Shown piece by piece: positions 35,401 through 47,918 of a stretch of 64,000 bases of DNA. A program made the translations under genes and the position numbers. Within the stretch, counting starts at the first letter, position 1. The number at the start of each line of letters is the position of its first letter. The stretch is from Ottelia alismoides (lineage: Eukaryota > Streptophyta > Magnoliopsida > Alismatales > Hydrocharitaceae): NCBI GenBank assembly GCA_037367405.1, contig JAZKJV010008265.1, positions 310,001 through 374,000 on the forward strand, in the 5' to 3' direction. A model generated the notes under the pieces. It was not told the origin of the DNA. It made no database searches and saw only the letters and a program-made list of their open reading frames with translations.

Positions 35401-35480
35401 TGGATCCAATTTAGCCCGACTGCAATGACACTAGAAGTGTTAATTCTACACTATTAAAGGTCTAAATTTCATTTCCATCA
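32474..35480 (+). repeat. Element C 3' LTR
   Basis: Starts TTATGAAACTCAG (TG mutated to TT) and ends TTTCCATCA, followed by TGGGA. It matches 26363-29316 throughout, with a GC-rich middle (32800-34700). Substitutions and small indels disrupt every long frame relative to the left copy. Confidence 0.85.
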
Positions 35481-35485
35481 TGGGA

Positions 35486-36590
35486 GAAATGAGACATACT
35501 AATCCCATGGAGATCCTCTACTGACCATCTGATTGCCTTGCGATTCTTCTCTAGATATCCATCAGACAAGATTCCTGATCTTTGATTAGATTAGAAGAGA
35601 TGCAGATCAGAAACATTTTAAATTCGCCAGCTTGGAATTTGTATTTTGTTGACTGAGGTAATAGCTTAAGATCAGGGGCAGAAGGAACATGAAGAGTGGT
35701 TTTGACTAGGTCCTGGGTATAGGCTACTAGATCGATATGCGTAAGCTCGACCTATTGTAACTCAGAAAGATCTAGAGATTACTTTCAGATTGCTGACTAT
35801 GCTGCATTAGCTTGGTCTATAGGCTGGTTGTAGTCTCATCTGAAATTAGGCATGGGACATACTCATCAAAATGACATGAATGAAAATCAGTATGATCATC
35901 ATCAGAATTGTCGGCCTCGGCATGTGACTGTGTCTGCTCCAAGACTGTGCTATCCAATATTCCATCATCTAATATCTGAAACTCAGACTCTCCTGAATGC
36001 GTGATGAAAGATCGTGTACTCGGTTCGGCCTGGAGGACCTCATCATCTGTCTCCACGAAGTCACAGTCCTGATGACTTTCGACTCCATCTTCAGATGCTC
36101 GCTCTGACTTTTCTGATTTGGCTCTGAGATCTTTGATCGTCTCTATATGTATACTCTTACCTTGGACACAAAAGTACACCTTCCCATTACCATAATCAGA
36201 AACGATCTTGGTTGTGGCTAGAAAAGGTCATCCCAATAAGATTGGGGTATCAGTTACACATTCAGGGACCGTCATGTCCAACATGACGACGTCCACATAG
36301 AATTTCAAACAATTAATGGTGATAATAATGTCTTCGATTAATCCCTCTGGTCACTTGACCGATCTGTCAGCAAACTGCAAGAATGTTCTGCTTGGTCTAA
36401 GAGGCCTGAACTCGACTTGTCAAGTAAGGAAGAAGGAAGGAAATTAATCGATGATCCGCTATCTAAAAGTGTACGATCAAATGTCTGATCTAGAATATCA
36501 CATCTTAGATAAGGTGCTCTTGTGTCTGATCTTTTGGCTAAGAGACAGTTCTGGATGGCGTGAAAAGTCTCCTTTGTCAACACATAAATT
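35486..36590 (-). pseudogene. Element D protease and pre-RT segment
   Basis: On the minus strand, 36583-36338 contains the aspartic protease active site DSGSSINFLPSSLL (D-S-G at 36463-36455). Downstream, fragments correspond to the conserved PILLGRPF and NGKVYFCVQGKSIHIET stretches of Athila-like polyproteins, then an acidic linker rich in Asp, Glu and Ser (36179-35817). Close to element C it reads RKNRKAIRWSVEDLHGIS, the usual lead-in to RT. Stops interrupt several places. The protease and RT would have been one polyprotein before C's insertion. Confidence 0.82.
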
Positions 36591-37287
36591 TCAGAACAAT
36601 GATTATGTTGCCTCTTCTTTCTGCGAATAGTGGCTTGCTCCTTGAGACCTTTCTACAGAAGAGGAATGTGTACCATGGATTCTGAAAGAGTGAGCTGAAT
36701 TGTGAATTTATCGAGAATCTCTTTCGTCAGATCAAGCAATTGAGTTCTTTTAGGATTTTCCTTTTTATCGCCTTTCCCTAAGCAGAGTGCTTAAGGAAAA
36801 GGAATCTATACTTCCTCTTTGTCAGTCTATAAATGAGAAGGATAAGAAGAAGAAGAATATATTTGTAAAATGGGGATTGGCATTTCATGAATCATCATAA
36901 GAAGATCCATGATCTTGAGACTGCTCAACTGTCTTAGTTTTATTTCTCTTTCGATTTCTTCTCTTGTATACATTTTTATGAAGTTTTCTATCATAATCAT
37001 CATCACTATTTACAAAGAAAGGTAAAGCAAATGATTTAGCATTTGGGTATGACTGCATCTCTTCAGATTTGGCGGCTTCAACACCACCATCCACATCGTC
37101 AAAGGGTGCGGCTTCAGTACTGCCATCAATGTCTTCTACAGACTCTCTTGGAGCCTAGTAGAGTACCACCATATAGAGTGTCCTCTTCGAGCCTAGTAGA
37201 GTCTGTGCCTATTGGCATCCTACTTCTCCTAAGAGAGACGGAATCATCGTTATCACGATAAAGAAAGTTGTTTGAAAATACCTGTGA

Positions 37288-39116
37288 CTAGAGGGTGGGT
37301 GTGGTTAAGTCTACCTGCTCTAACTTTCTCTTCAGATTATTCGGATTTGACTCTATCTGAGCTGGTATGGCAGATTTCCCCTTGACTAAATCGGTAACAT
37401 GAGTTATGAACTCATCCATTTCTCGCCTAAACAAGACCTGTTGGTCAGTAATCAGGTCAGCAAGATATTCTAATGCTGGGTTATCATGGAAGGGACCATG
37501 AGACATGGATGAGCTGCCTTGATGATACTGAGGCTATTGCAGAGCTGACTACTATTGAGGAGGCTCTAGATATTGAGATGGATATAAGTTCTACCTCCAC
37601 TGAGTCTGTTGAAACAGACGAGGATCGGAATGTTGTCTTTATTCTGCCCCATTAGTGCCTGCTACGGCTGTTAGGAAGAGGTACCTCCAGTAGTCCAGTG
37701 GAAACCAGGATGATTGTGACAGATTCGTGATTACTGTGGTTGGTTATACCAATTCCCATTAACCTCTGTCAATGACTCTGGCATCTCAACGTAAGTCACG
37801 GGCAAAAATGCCAATGACTAATCACTATGATACACCACCATCTGGTGTTAGATGGTGGTGTAAGCGGATAAACTAGAGACTGATAAGTCGGCTCAGCATG
37901 CACATGGTATATGTGCTGAACTGGTGGCCATAGATGTATTCCTCGGTCTCAGCTATTTGAGTCAGCCTGTGATCTTGATGACTATGTAGATTCTGTCTGA
38001 ATCTCTTGAAGGCACATTATATTTGACTTCAGATCACTTAAACATCTTTCAAGCTCATCAATCTTATTAAGCTTGTCCAGATTCTGGCACGTTTTCTCAA
38101 TGATTTTCATGGAATCCTACTTCTGAAAAATGATCCCCAAATCAGCTGATGAGGATTCAAAATGAGTGGAAATGACAAAAGAGGGACTCCCTTCAATTTG
38201 TGCTACTTGGGAGTGCTGGTGATATGTAGGTGGCTTTGTCTATTTGAAGACCCGAGTCTGGGACATTATTGTGTAATTCTCTACCATTTTCTTGTAAATG
38301 TCCCAGACCTGATCCTCATGCATTGAAAAATATGATCCACTGTAGGAAGCATTCACCAATCCCTGTAACTCTAGTGTCAGCCTGCTAAAGAAACTCTATA
38401 CAAGAGTTGGCTTAGAAAGTTAATGATGGGACACCGATCAATGAGCTATCTAAAACGGTCCCATTACTCGTGGAACTACTCTTTCCTGATCATGGCGAAG
38501 TTACTGATCATATCTCTGGAAGCATTCGTTCGACCTAGGGGGTAATACTTGTTCAACTATGCGGTTCGTAACTCCTCCCATGTCGAAACATATCTCCCTA
38601 AGTGCTTCAGTCAGTAGGCTACTCAATCAATGAGGTAGAAAGTAAAAGTGATTAACTTGATCGTATCCTCGTTAACTTATGTATCATGCACTATACTGCA
38701 GATAAGATCGAACTCTTGAGCTGCTGACGCGACTCCTTAGTAGAAATCCCATGAAACTTGGGCAGCAGTTGGATCATCTGAGGATGAAACTCGAAGTTCT
38801 CATGAATAATAGGGAGAAGGATCCATCTATGAGTCGTAGTATCTCTAGGGTTATAGAGATGTTGCATTGTGTTGTTCGAACCTAGAGGAGGTCTCTCTGC
38901 TCCATCATGTTGCTCTTGATTCTAAGCTCCTGGATTCTCAGCATTAAGATGATCTCGTTGCACTTTAAGCTGACTCGGCTCGACTCTTATGTCATTCATT
39001 AATCTACCTTGCTCTCGAATTAGATTATGCATTGTCTCTGGGGAAGCAAGTAGACTACTATTGATTGCAACCTGATTAATCACAACCGAAGTGGTCTACT
39101 ACCCTTTTCCAGCCAT
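37288..39116 (-). pseudogene. Element D gag
   Basis: A start codon (ATGGCTGG) lies at 39116. The capsid core (about 38780-38440) reads HENFEFHPQMIQLLPKFHG, then STWEELRTA-stop-LNKYYPLGRTNASR and HE-stop-WDRFR, matching the retrotransposon gag domain (PF03732): TWEEL, F-KYFP and W-RF blocks. The C-terminal part (37506-37288) reads NPALEYLADLITDQQVLFRR. Several stops are TAG where the family has Gln (CAG). A zinc knuckle was not found. An open stretch further upstream on the same strand (39479-39183) could be an extended N-terminus or leader. Confidence 0.78.
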
Positions 39117-40560
39117 AGTCTCTAGAAAGGAAAAAGATCTAAGGTCAGGGTTGGTCAGATTAATATTCAACTACTGAAGGAACTAAGGTTTGCGGTCATA
39201 GTTCACATAAACCAAAGGTGATGATGATAAAGAATGAGTAGGAGAAGGAATCTGAGAAAAGCTTCCAGTGTTAGAGTTACGCCTGGAAGAAGAAAGGTGT
39301 CCTGATTCTGGCTCAATCAGGAGTTTTTCGCAAACTGAGCTAGGAGACGAGATTACGAAGAGAGATTGATTGATCTTAGGTTCGTACAGAGGGTTCTCTT
39401 CAACCAACCTAGATAGATGGGTATGTGCTCGTGCAAGCGATGTCGTAAGAGTCGACCGAAATGATCGTCTACCCATCATCCTGAGAGTAAGATGGCAACT
39501 GATTGATGATACTGATTAAGATCAGGAAGATAAAGGACTCACACCACAAATCAAACATAAAGCAAACCCCGAGTTCACCAACTCGACCTTGGTGATGACC
39601 GTAAGAGTTCGGTCATTTATCTTATAAATTTTAAGGTTGTCTGGCAGACAAATCTTCTCATTGATTAGAGAGATCAGATAGGTGCCCAAAACATCTACGG
39701 AATACTGTTTCAAGTTTTTACCAGAAATCACTTAGTCTCAGCCACTATGAGAGTAAATATGGACTGTTGTTGGCTACTTGTGTTATTTGAGGATGGAGCC
39801 TTATGCAGTGTCCTGTAAATCTCCCACTCTACTAAGTACACCCGGATCTTTCTGGCTAACCAAGAGTACCCACTAAAGATAAAGTGATTAATAGCATGAA
39901 TTAAGTAGTACTTTAGAAGAAGCCTACACTATGACTCTACCTTATGTGTCATCTCTCACTCACATAATCTAGAGATAATACCTACGATGCAATTGCAAGG
40001 GTTGCTCTCCCCAAGACAAGTGAAGTCCTTACATTTCATTTTAGGATCAGATAAAAATTAGCAGCCCCAGTTTTAATTTTCAATTATCACTTTTTTTGGA
40101 TATTTTCAAAACAAATTGTCTAACGTAGTTTTGTCTTTTTGGGTATGATCTTAGATACAAGCAACTCGGTGTTTTGGCCTAAGCAAGCACCTAGCTACAG
40201 TTGCACAGAGAAGGAGAAAGTCGAGAAAATCCTAACAATCACCTATCCTAGAAAAGCTGTGGAAAACTTTTGTAAAAATCACGAAGAGAAAAAACAACGA
40301 CAGGTGCCATGTTCCCCTTGGAGTACAACCTGGTAAAACAGAACTCGAGATGAAAAGAGGGAGAGGTACAAGTCGGGATACACTAAAGGGGGTCCTTCCT
40401 GCGAAACAATTTTTTATTACAAGAAAATTGCATTTGCGGTTCTGTCTCGTGCTACTCAACTTGTGCTGCACAAATCAGAAATTGAAAGCCGTGACGTTAA
40501 GGAATAAAATGGGGAAAAGAGAAACCCTAAACCTAGGTCTACAACTACCCCAGTGCTGCC
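39117..40560 (-). other. Element D leader (between PBS and gag)
   Basis: Non-coding in appearance. It contains one 98-codon minus-strand ORF (39479-39183, Ser/Arg-rich) with no recognised similarity, which could be an upstream extension of gag. The rest shows no clear repeats. Confidence 0.5.
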
Positions 40561-40578
40561 TCCCCAACAATAGTGCCA
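40561..40578 (-). promoter_or_regulatory. Element D primer-binding site
   Basis: The minus strand reads TGGCACTATTGTTGGGGA, two bases inside the LTR. It corresponds to the Athila-type TGGCGCCGTTGCCGGGGA site with its CG-containing positions changed, as expected from cytosine deamination. It fixes this LTR as the 5' LTR and the element's orientation as minus. Confidence 0.75.
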
Positions 40579-40580
40579 TC

Positions 40581-43500
40581 TGAAAAATCGCACCTTATGA
40601 GTTTCTTTATTCCTACAAAGGAGAAAGATAATTGATTTCGCGGTTGTTGTATCGACAGGGTGAGAATTATCAGAAAAGATTAATTTTTAATTTATCTTAT
40701 TTTATCTTATTTATACTCCTAAACTTAAGTATATAGCGGTTAAAAATGGGAGTGTCGAACTCAGGGAGGCAAACTGTTGATAAAGTAGGGTTAAACTATG
40801 GACAAACTCAGGTAAATGGTTTCCTGATTTTTGTTTTATTTTTAAAGATTTTTCTAGATTTTTATTTTTTTTATGGAATTTATCTTGTTTTTATAATTTT
40901 TAAGTATTTTATAAATTTTTTATTATTTTAGGAATTTTTGTAATTGTTTTATTTTTATTTTCTTATTTTTATAGTTTTTTTATTTTCTGTCTTCATGAAT
41001 TTTTAAGGAGTTTTTAAGATTTTTATAGATTTTGGTTTTTGATGTGGAGAAAACTTATTTTTTATGGAAAACTATGAGGTATTTTGGATTTTTGAAATAT
41101 TAAACAATACGAAAATATTTTTATTTTATTTAATTGTGATTTTACAAGTACTGTGAATTTTGTATTTTTTTTATTGATTTTAATATTTTTTTTGTTTTGT
41201 TTCTTCTTTTTTATGTAAAATAGAATAAAATACTCTGAAGGCAATTTTTATTAAATTTTGAAGTTGTTTTTATGTGTTTATTATTGTTGTATATTTTTTT
41301 AGATTTTTAAAATGATTTATTAAAATAGAAAATTTTTTCATTTTCAAAATTAATTTAATATTGTATAAAGTGTAAAATACAATATTTATAAATATATTAT
41401 TATATTTTTATGTTTTGGATTTTATTTATCATGTACTATATACGTATAGTATATTATACTGTAGTACATGGGTATATGTGTAAAAATGCTAAGAAGTAAG
41501 GGGTCTATTTGTAATTTCTGGAAAAGCTAGGTATATGTGTGAAAATCTAAGAATATCCAGGAGGGGGTAGGTGTAAATTTCTTAAAAGTATCTAAGGTTG
41601 CACGTGCATTGCAAGTGCACCGCCTAAACTAAGCCGTGAGCAGTGTGTACGTCTGGTAATGACGCATGACGAGATCTCAACCCTGAGATCGAGCTTTGAT
41701 CTGGCATAACAACGAGTATGGAGATAGATGTGTGTTCGACTTGGATAACTTCTGTCCAGAGAATTGAATGGCAACAATCAGATCTGGGGCACAGGTTTGT
41801 TATTCTCCAACTACGTTTAGGCAGCGGTGGTAGCAGTCTGCATGAGGTAGGCGAACGAATCTGCTTCGTCGGAGCTTCCAAGCAGTTGCGATTTTGATTA
41901 CTGACAAGGATGCTCCGAGGACTGGATAATTGGACGTGGATTTGAATCAAATATAAAAGAGAATAGAAATAAATGGAATGGATGATAAGAGATCGGAAGA
42001 AGGAAGAAGAGAAACATAATAGAAGGAGGGAAATCAAAAGATAAAATAGGAAGAGGTAGATGAGAAAAAAATCCTAACATGGAATGGAGGACGTCTCATA
42101 TATTGCTGGAGATTTTACTCCAGAAGTCTTCGCCTCAATGGCGCGGCGAGCCGGAGGCTATACGCGACAGAGGGGGACCAACATCGATGAGACCACACCA
42201 CTCCCACTTTCTCTCACTCGACGTATGGGGAGACAAATGCTGTTAAAGAACCACCCTCGCTCGGAGCTCTGGAATGTGGAAGAATGAGAAATGGTGGATC
42301 CAATGATTTGGCTGCTACGGCTCATATTTATAGATGAGGTTGAGTGGAGGCCACAACAACGGGATCCGATCATCGACGAAAGGATCCAGCGACCGCAACG
42401 GTTGAGCGAACGACGAGTCAACTACCGGTTGTTGGCCGGTTGGACAGAGGAAAGGATGGGCAGTATACAACGGCTTCGGGTTGGAGAAGAAAGGGAACAA
42501 AGGAGGAAGAGGGGGAGGAAAGAGAAATGAGAAAAATAATAATTAATTAACTAAAATAATTAAGATATAATTAAATTAAAAACCATATTAAATAAATTAA
42601 TTAAGAAATAATTAATAATTAACTTATTAAGTAAGAATTAAACTAAATAAATTGTTTATTAAATATTATAAGTAGATAATTAATTATTGCATAAGTTAAT
42701 AATAAGATAAATAAATAACTAATATTAAAAAAATTAAATTAATTGAAATAATTTTTATTTTAAATTAATTTAATATTAAAGAATTAAGAAATTATATATA
42801 TTTTAAATTACGATACATTGTACAATATACCAATACGGATCCGAAAACCACGTTTTTCATATTTACTCTGATTTCAGCGAAACCAGTATAATTTTGTAGA
42901 TAATTAAATATTATGAATTTTAAGACCGAGTATGCCAATTCAGAGTTCATGCAACCGAGTTATGAGGTCCGGAAAATTTAGGTAGCGGCTTCGAGGCTTT
43001 GGGTTTTATTAGTATTTTAACTTAGTTTTATTTTTATATATTTCTATACATTTTTAGAAGAATTTAGGAAAAGAAATTAAGTTAATCTGGTCTATGGTTA
43101 ATTGAATAAAAATCTACGAGGATTCTACATATAGTACAAATAGACAACGGGTCCAAAATCTCAAAATTACTCAGTTTATTGTAATATTTTTTAATATTTT
43201 TAATAAATAGTACTATGTATAAAACAAATTTTAAAAGTGAGTTTGGTATGTTTGATGTTTTATATAAATAGTTATGAACCTTAGAAGTAGGCTTTTGCGG
43301 TTCATTGCGATTAACTATTTTTATAATGAAATAGATTTCTGATATTTTTATAAAATACTATACATTTTTGTGATCAACTTTTACATAATAAGTGTTTTGA
43401 TTTGTAATTGTCTTGATGATAAAAAAAATAGGTGAAATATTTAAAATGTGATAAATGAGTAAATTATATTTTTGATCTTTATTTCCTTGATATTTTTATA

Positions 43501-43791
43501 AGTTAGGATCCTTATCTCCCCCTACTTATTTATTTTATCGATCCGATCAATATTAACCTGGTCTCAGGGTAAGGATTGATCTGTATATAATTTGTATATT
43601 TAGCCTTCTTTTCTTTTATTTTTCTTTTTTATTTTTATTCTTTTATTTTGGATAAAATAAGTGTTAAATATATAATACTAATATTTATGGTTAGAATGAT
43701 AATTAATTGGAATTAGTGACTACTTACATGTATTCTACCAAGGATTCTTGCCAAAATGAAAGAATAAAAGTGATGAATCACATACTCATCA
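40581..43791 (-). repeat. Element D 5' LTR
   Basis: On the plus strand it runs from TGAAAAATCGCACC to CATACTCATCA, then the target duplication TGGAA (43792-43796). It matches 7360-10834 except for an internal deletion of about 220 bp near 41910 and many CG-to-TG/CA changes. The TATA box is at 42325-42332 (minus TATAAATA). Confidence 0.87.
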
Positions 43792-43796
43792 TGGAA

Positions 43797-45269
43797 GGAG
43801 TTTGAAATGGCGGATCATTCTTAGATGAGGAGTGGGTGCCGATTTATAGGATAGGATCCTTGGAGGACATGAAAGAAGATCCGGTCATCGACAAGGTGGA
43901 GACGGCACTACGGTTGTTGGGCAAACGGTTGGCTAACTGCCGACGGTTGTGGCGGTTGACGGCGAGGAGAGGAAAAGCGGCAGACGAGCAACGTTGGTCG
44001 TTGGGGGAAGAGAATGACATGGGAAGAAGAAGGGGACGGGTGTGCGATACACGTGCGAATACAAATAAAAACAAATTCTATAATTAAATAAATAAATATT
44101 TAAAGTAATTACTTAATAACTAAATCAATATTTAGATTAAATAAAGTAATTAAGATCTAATTAAATAGATAATTACATAATTAAGTAAATAAATAAATAA
44201 GTATTTACATAAAGAATTAACCAACTTAATAAATAATTATTTAATATTTAGTAATTAAATAATAAAAATTAAATTAATAAATAAAATCATTTTAATTTAA
44301 TTTAATTTAATACTAAGTAATATATAATAAAAACATAAATTATATAATATAAATTAAGGTACAATGTACAATATAAACAAATATGGTCCCAAAACCCACT
44401 CTTTGCTTATTAAATATGATTTTAAGGAAATCGATGTTATTTGATAGATAATTTAATATAATGACATTTAAAACAGAGTTTGCTCAATTCTGAGTTCATA
44501 TGGTCGAGTTATATGCTTCGTAAAATTTAGGTCACAACTTCGTGGCTTCGGGATTTATTGGCATTCTGACTTACACTATATTTTTATATTTTTCTATTAT
44601 TTTTAGAAATATTTTGAAAAGAAATTACATTAAACGGAGTTACAGGTAATTAATTAGAAAATCATGAAGTTTTTACAAACCGTACTAATAGACAATAGGG
44701 TCCAAATACCAAATCTCCCCCCTTTTAGTCAAATATTTTTATATTTTTTATAGATAGCTTTAGTTATAAAGCGAAGTTTATAAGTGAGTTTTGTTTATTT
44801 GGAGTTTTGTATAAATAGTTATGAGCCTCGAAAGTCAGCTTTAACGGCTTTCACATTTCATCGTAATATTTTATTTTTATATTGGATAATTTTTCTAATA
44901 TTTTTATAAAATAATTTATATTTTTAAAAGCAACTTTTGTAAAAAAAGTTTTTTTGGTTTGAGATTTTTTGAGTGATAAATAAATTATGTGAAATATTTA
45001 CAAGGTGGAAAATGTGTTTATGTACATTTGGCCTTTTGATTCGATCTCGGGGTTAGGATCAGTCTGTATATATTTCATATACATCCTTCATTTTATTTTA
45101 TTTTTCATTTTTCTCTTTATTAATTTAATTTAGATAAAGATAAGTATTAAATATATAATATTAACAATTGAGGTTAGAATGTTAATTAGTAGAAATTAAT
45201 GAGTATTTACCTGTATTTTACCAAGATTTTTTAGCCAAAATGAAAGAATAAAGGAATAATAGATTCATC
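43797..45269 (-). repeat. Element E 3' LTR, second segment
   Basis: Continues E's LTR to the right of D's target duplication. It aligns with 9320-10830 of D: GAAATGGCGGATC, ATTTATAGGAT, GGATCC, and, near the end, ATGAAAGAATAAAGGAATAATAGATTCATC. It includes E's minus-strand TATA box (43841-43848). It ends at TCATC (45265-45269), which is element B's target duplication. Confidence 0.8.
43841..43848 (-). promoter_or_regulatory. TATA-like box of E's LTR
   Basis: Minus strand TATAAATC at the position of D's TATAAATA. D's insertion point lies about 45 bp downstream on the minus strand, near the expected transcription start. Confidence 0.5.
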
Positions 45270-47904
45270 TGTTGGACATGCGATCCCACGGCGAGCCATT
45301 ATGCAATAAATGTTATTGCGAATATCATTCCCTAATCTGAAATGAAGAATAGATAATTTGCATAATAGGTCCCTTAGTACAATTAGGGTTATGTACCATG
45401 GCCATCTTAATGATCATACAGTTGTTGATTCAATTATTGAATCATAGAGGCTGGTGCTTGGATGAATATCTAATGAGTTAGATTGAGGACTCGTCAAGCA
45501 CCGTCAAATGATTGTTAAGAGATGATCTCCATCCTTAGTAGGAGACGGCAACCCTTTCTCAGTTAGGCTGATATCTGACCGACCTCTTGATGCTGGTCCT
45601 TTGCATAGGAATAGAGATTCGGAGGTGTCAGATTAGTATGGTCAAAGAGTTGACTCAACGAGATCAAGATAACTGAAGTCCTATATCGTATGCTGTCATG
45701 ATATAGGCACACGTCCTCTGACTGGAGACAGATGTGTTACTATATGTCTGAGAATGTACATCTGGCAGACCAATAGGTTGATGACCTAATCAATGTCTAT
45801 ACACCGGTGCTTTGGTGTGCATGCAAGGGCATATGAGTAATACGATCTCTCAAAGGGATCATACAGGTTCATTACTGATCAGAAGACATGAGCTCATTCA
45901 TGATATATTGGGAAGATCAAATTCCGTGCACGGTCGTCTCGCTTTGGAAGCTTGACTGAATTTGTAGGTTTGATATATACTTTTGGAATGTATATGATCA
46001 AGATCTAGGTATGATATAAACTTTTGGAAAGTATATGGTCGATACCGACTCCCAATAGTCAACTGAGAAACTTAATGATAAATCCCTGAAGTAGACAGTG
46101 TAAAATTGATCTTATACTTCGGGATCATTCTGGGTCTTCCAGTATGCAGGATGTACAGGTATTGGGAATACCTGAGGGTGATGTGATCATAAACGATTGT
46201 ATAAACATGACGCTTCCATTCCTGGGGAGTGATGAAACGGGTCTGGATTTTAGTGACTCCTCTCAGTAGAGAAGTGATCTGATCTTAATCCAAATTTTGG
46301 ACATTGATCTGAATATGATTCAGATGTAATGAGATGATTGGATTTACGGTCTTAATTTAATCAAGCATCTATGGGAGGCCCAAGATCTGGATTTGAGATG
46401 TAATCTCAATATCCAAGTCACTATATGTGGAACAATACAATTGCCATGTCCTTATCTCCAAGTATCAGCGAAGAAAGCGCATTATCCTTGAAAGAGTTCA
46501 GGATAATTTCATTGTTGATATAAGTATCTGAGCATTGAGAAAATGGATAATTAAATGTGATTTAATTATCATGCTTAATATGAATTCGATTCATAAAGAG
46601 AGTTGTCTTAGATAATTAAATGTGATTTGATTATCAAAGATACAAATAGTCTGAATGTGATTCATATTTTTTGGGCACATGAGAATAGAGATCCACTGTG
46701 ATTAAATATGATTTAATTATCATGGATATGAATAACGTGTATAGAAATATCCATATTAATCATATATATCATAAATGTGATTTATAATATATAAGAGAGA
46801 GCAATTTGTAATTTACATTTGTTAATTAAATGTTAATGTGAATTGTATTCACATTGGACAATTAATTGAAAATGTAATTCACATTTTATTTTGGGTTGTG
46901 AATGTGATTCACAAATTTCCAATGGCATGATTGCAATGTTCACAAAATAAATTAGATTTATTTTTATGAAATAATTTGCAACAATGGTTGTTGCAAATAT
47001 TGGAGAAATTAATGGGATAATGTATCTCATGGAATAAAAGGAGAAGAAGTCACCTTCCTTGTAGGGAGGGTGGACAGCCACATTTCCTACATGGAATGTG
47101 GTGGCCGTCCACTCCCTTCATGGAAGGAGACATGCCTCCTCTCCTAATCTTCCAATGGAGATTGATTTAATATAAATCAAATTATATTCAATGTATTTTT
47201 GATTTTATTAAATTAATTGTTATTGGTTTTTACCAACACAAATCTTGGCCATTAAAAGAAACACAAATCAATGAGAGCCATTGGATTTGTGTTGTCCATC
47301 GAGTGAGATCCATGGATCGCAAAATATTATAAAAGGAAAGGCACCCCTTTGCTCTTATTTATACATAATGAGAACATAAGTCTCTCTCTCTTTCTCTCTA
47401 CACTCCCACTTTCTCTCTCTCTCTCATGGCCGTCCACCGTGGGTGCCCTAGAGAGAGTCTCCATCACCACATCGTTGTCGTCATCCTGTCTGATCGTTTG
47501 CTCACGGATCTCCGTCTCCTTCGATGCGACTTGCTCGTGAAGAAGTTGTCGGATCTCGTGTGTCGAGATCAGGAGATCCGCCGCTTGGATCATCAACATG
47601 GATTGCGAGAAGCACGTGTTTCATCAACACGCTCGCAAGCGTCTCCTCCATCGGATCGGAATTGAGACAGGAGGTCTCTTCGTTTAGAGATTCAATCGCA
47701 ACCATGCTTCAAGAGGTAATCCTATTACTTGTTTGTGGTCTAGACAAAAAAATTCGAGAAGTGTTCTTGGATCATATGATTTCGTCACATGAAAAATTTT
47801 AATTTCCGCTGCATAGAACAACTAGTATGACTAGTCGTTCTTCGTCGTATCTGATACAATTCTCACGCTTCCGAATGCGCTTGAGGATTATCCCATATCC
47901 TTCA
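45270..47904 (+). repeat. Copia B 5' LTR
   Basis: Starts TGTTGGACATGCGATCCC and ends CCCATATCCTTCA. Contains the palindrome cluster (46546-46913), TATAAAAG (47328-47335), TC-rich leader and a 79-codon leader ORF (47426-47665). Confidence 0.92.
47328..47335 (+). promoter_or_regulatory. TATA box of copia B 5' LTR
   Basis: TATAAAAG at the position equivalent to TATAAATA in element A, followed by the TC-rich leader. Confidence 0.72.
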
Positions 47905-47906
47905 AG

Positions 47907-47918
47907 TAGTATCAGAGC
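47907..47918 (+). promoter_or_regulatory. Copia B primer-binding site
   Basis: TAGTATCAGAGC, one mismatch from the initiator tRNA-Met complement, two bases after the LTR. Confidence 0.87.

Larger units (their letters stand above)
26363..35480 (+). mobile_element. Element C: non-autonomous LTR retrotransposon (LARD-like), nested in D's pol
   Basis: Direct repeats 26363-29316 and 32474-35480 (about 3.0 kb) enclose only 3.16 kb of interior with no gag, protease, RT or integrase that I can recognise. The left LTR starts TGATGAAAC, like the TGATGAATC/TGATGAGT start of the D/E LTRs on their sense strand. Two bases after the left LTR is TGGATCCATTTCCGTAGA, a plausible eroded form of the Athila-type primer-binding site seen in D. 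Before the right LTR is AAGTATATAGTGG, an eroded polypurine tract. The interior retains the hairpin array of Athila-like 3' UTRs. This fits a large retrotransposon derivative that would depend on proteins from an autonomous Athila-like element. Confidence 0.8.
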
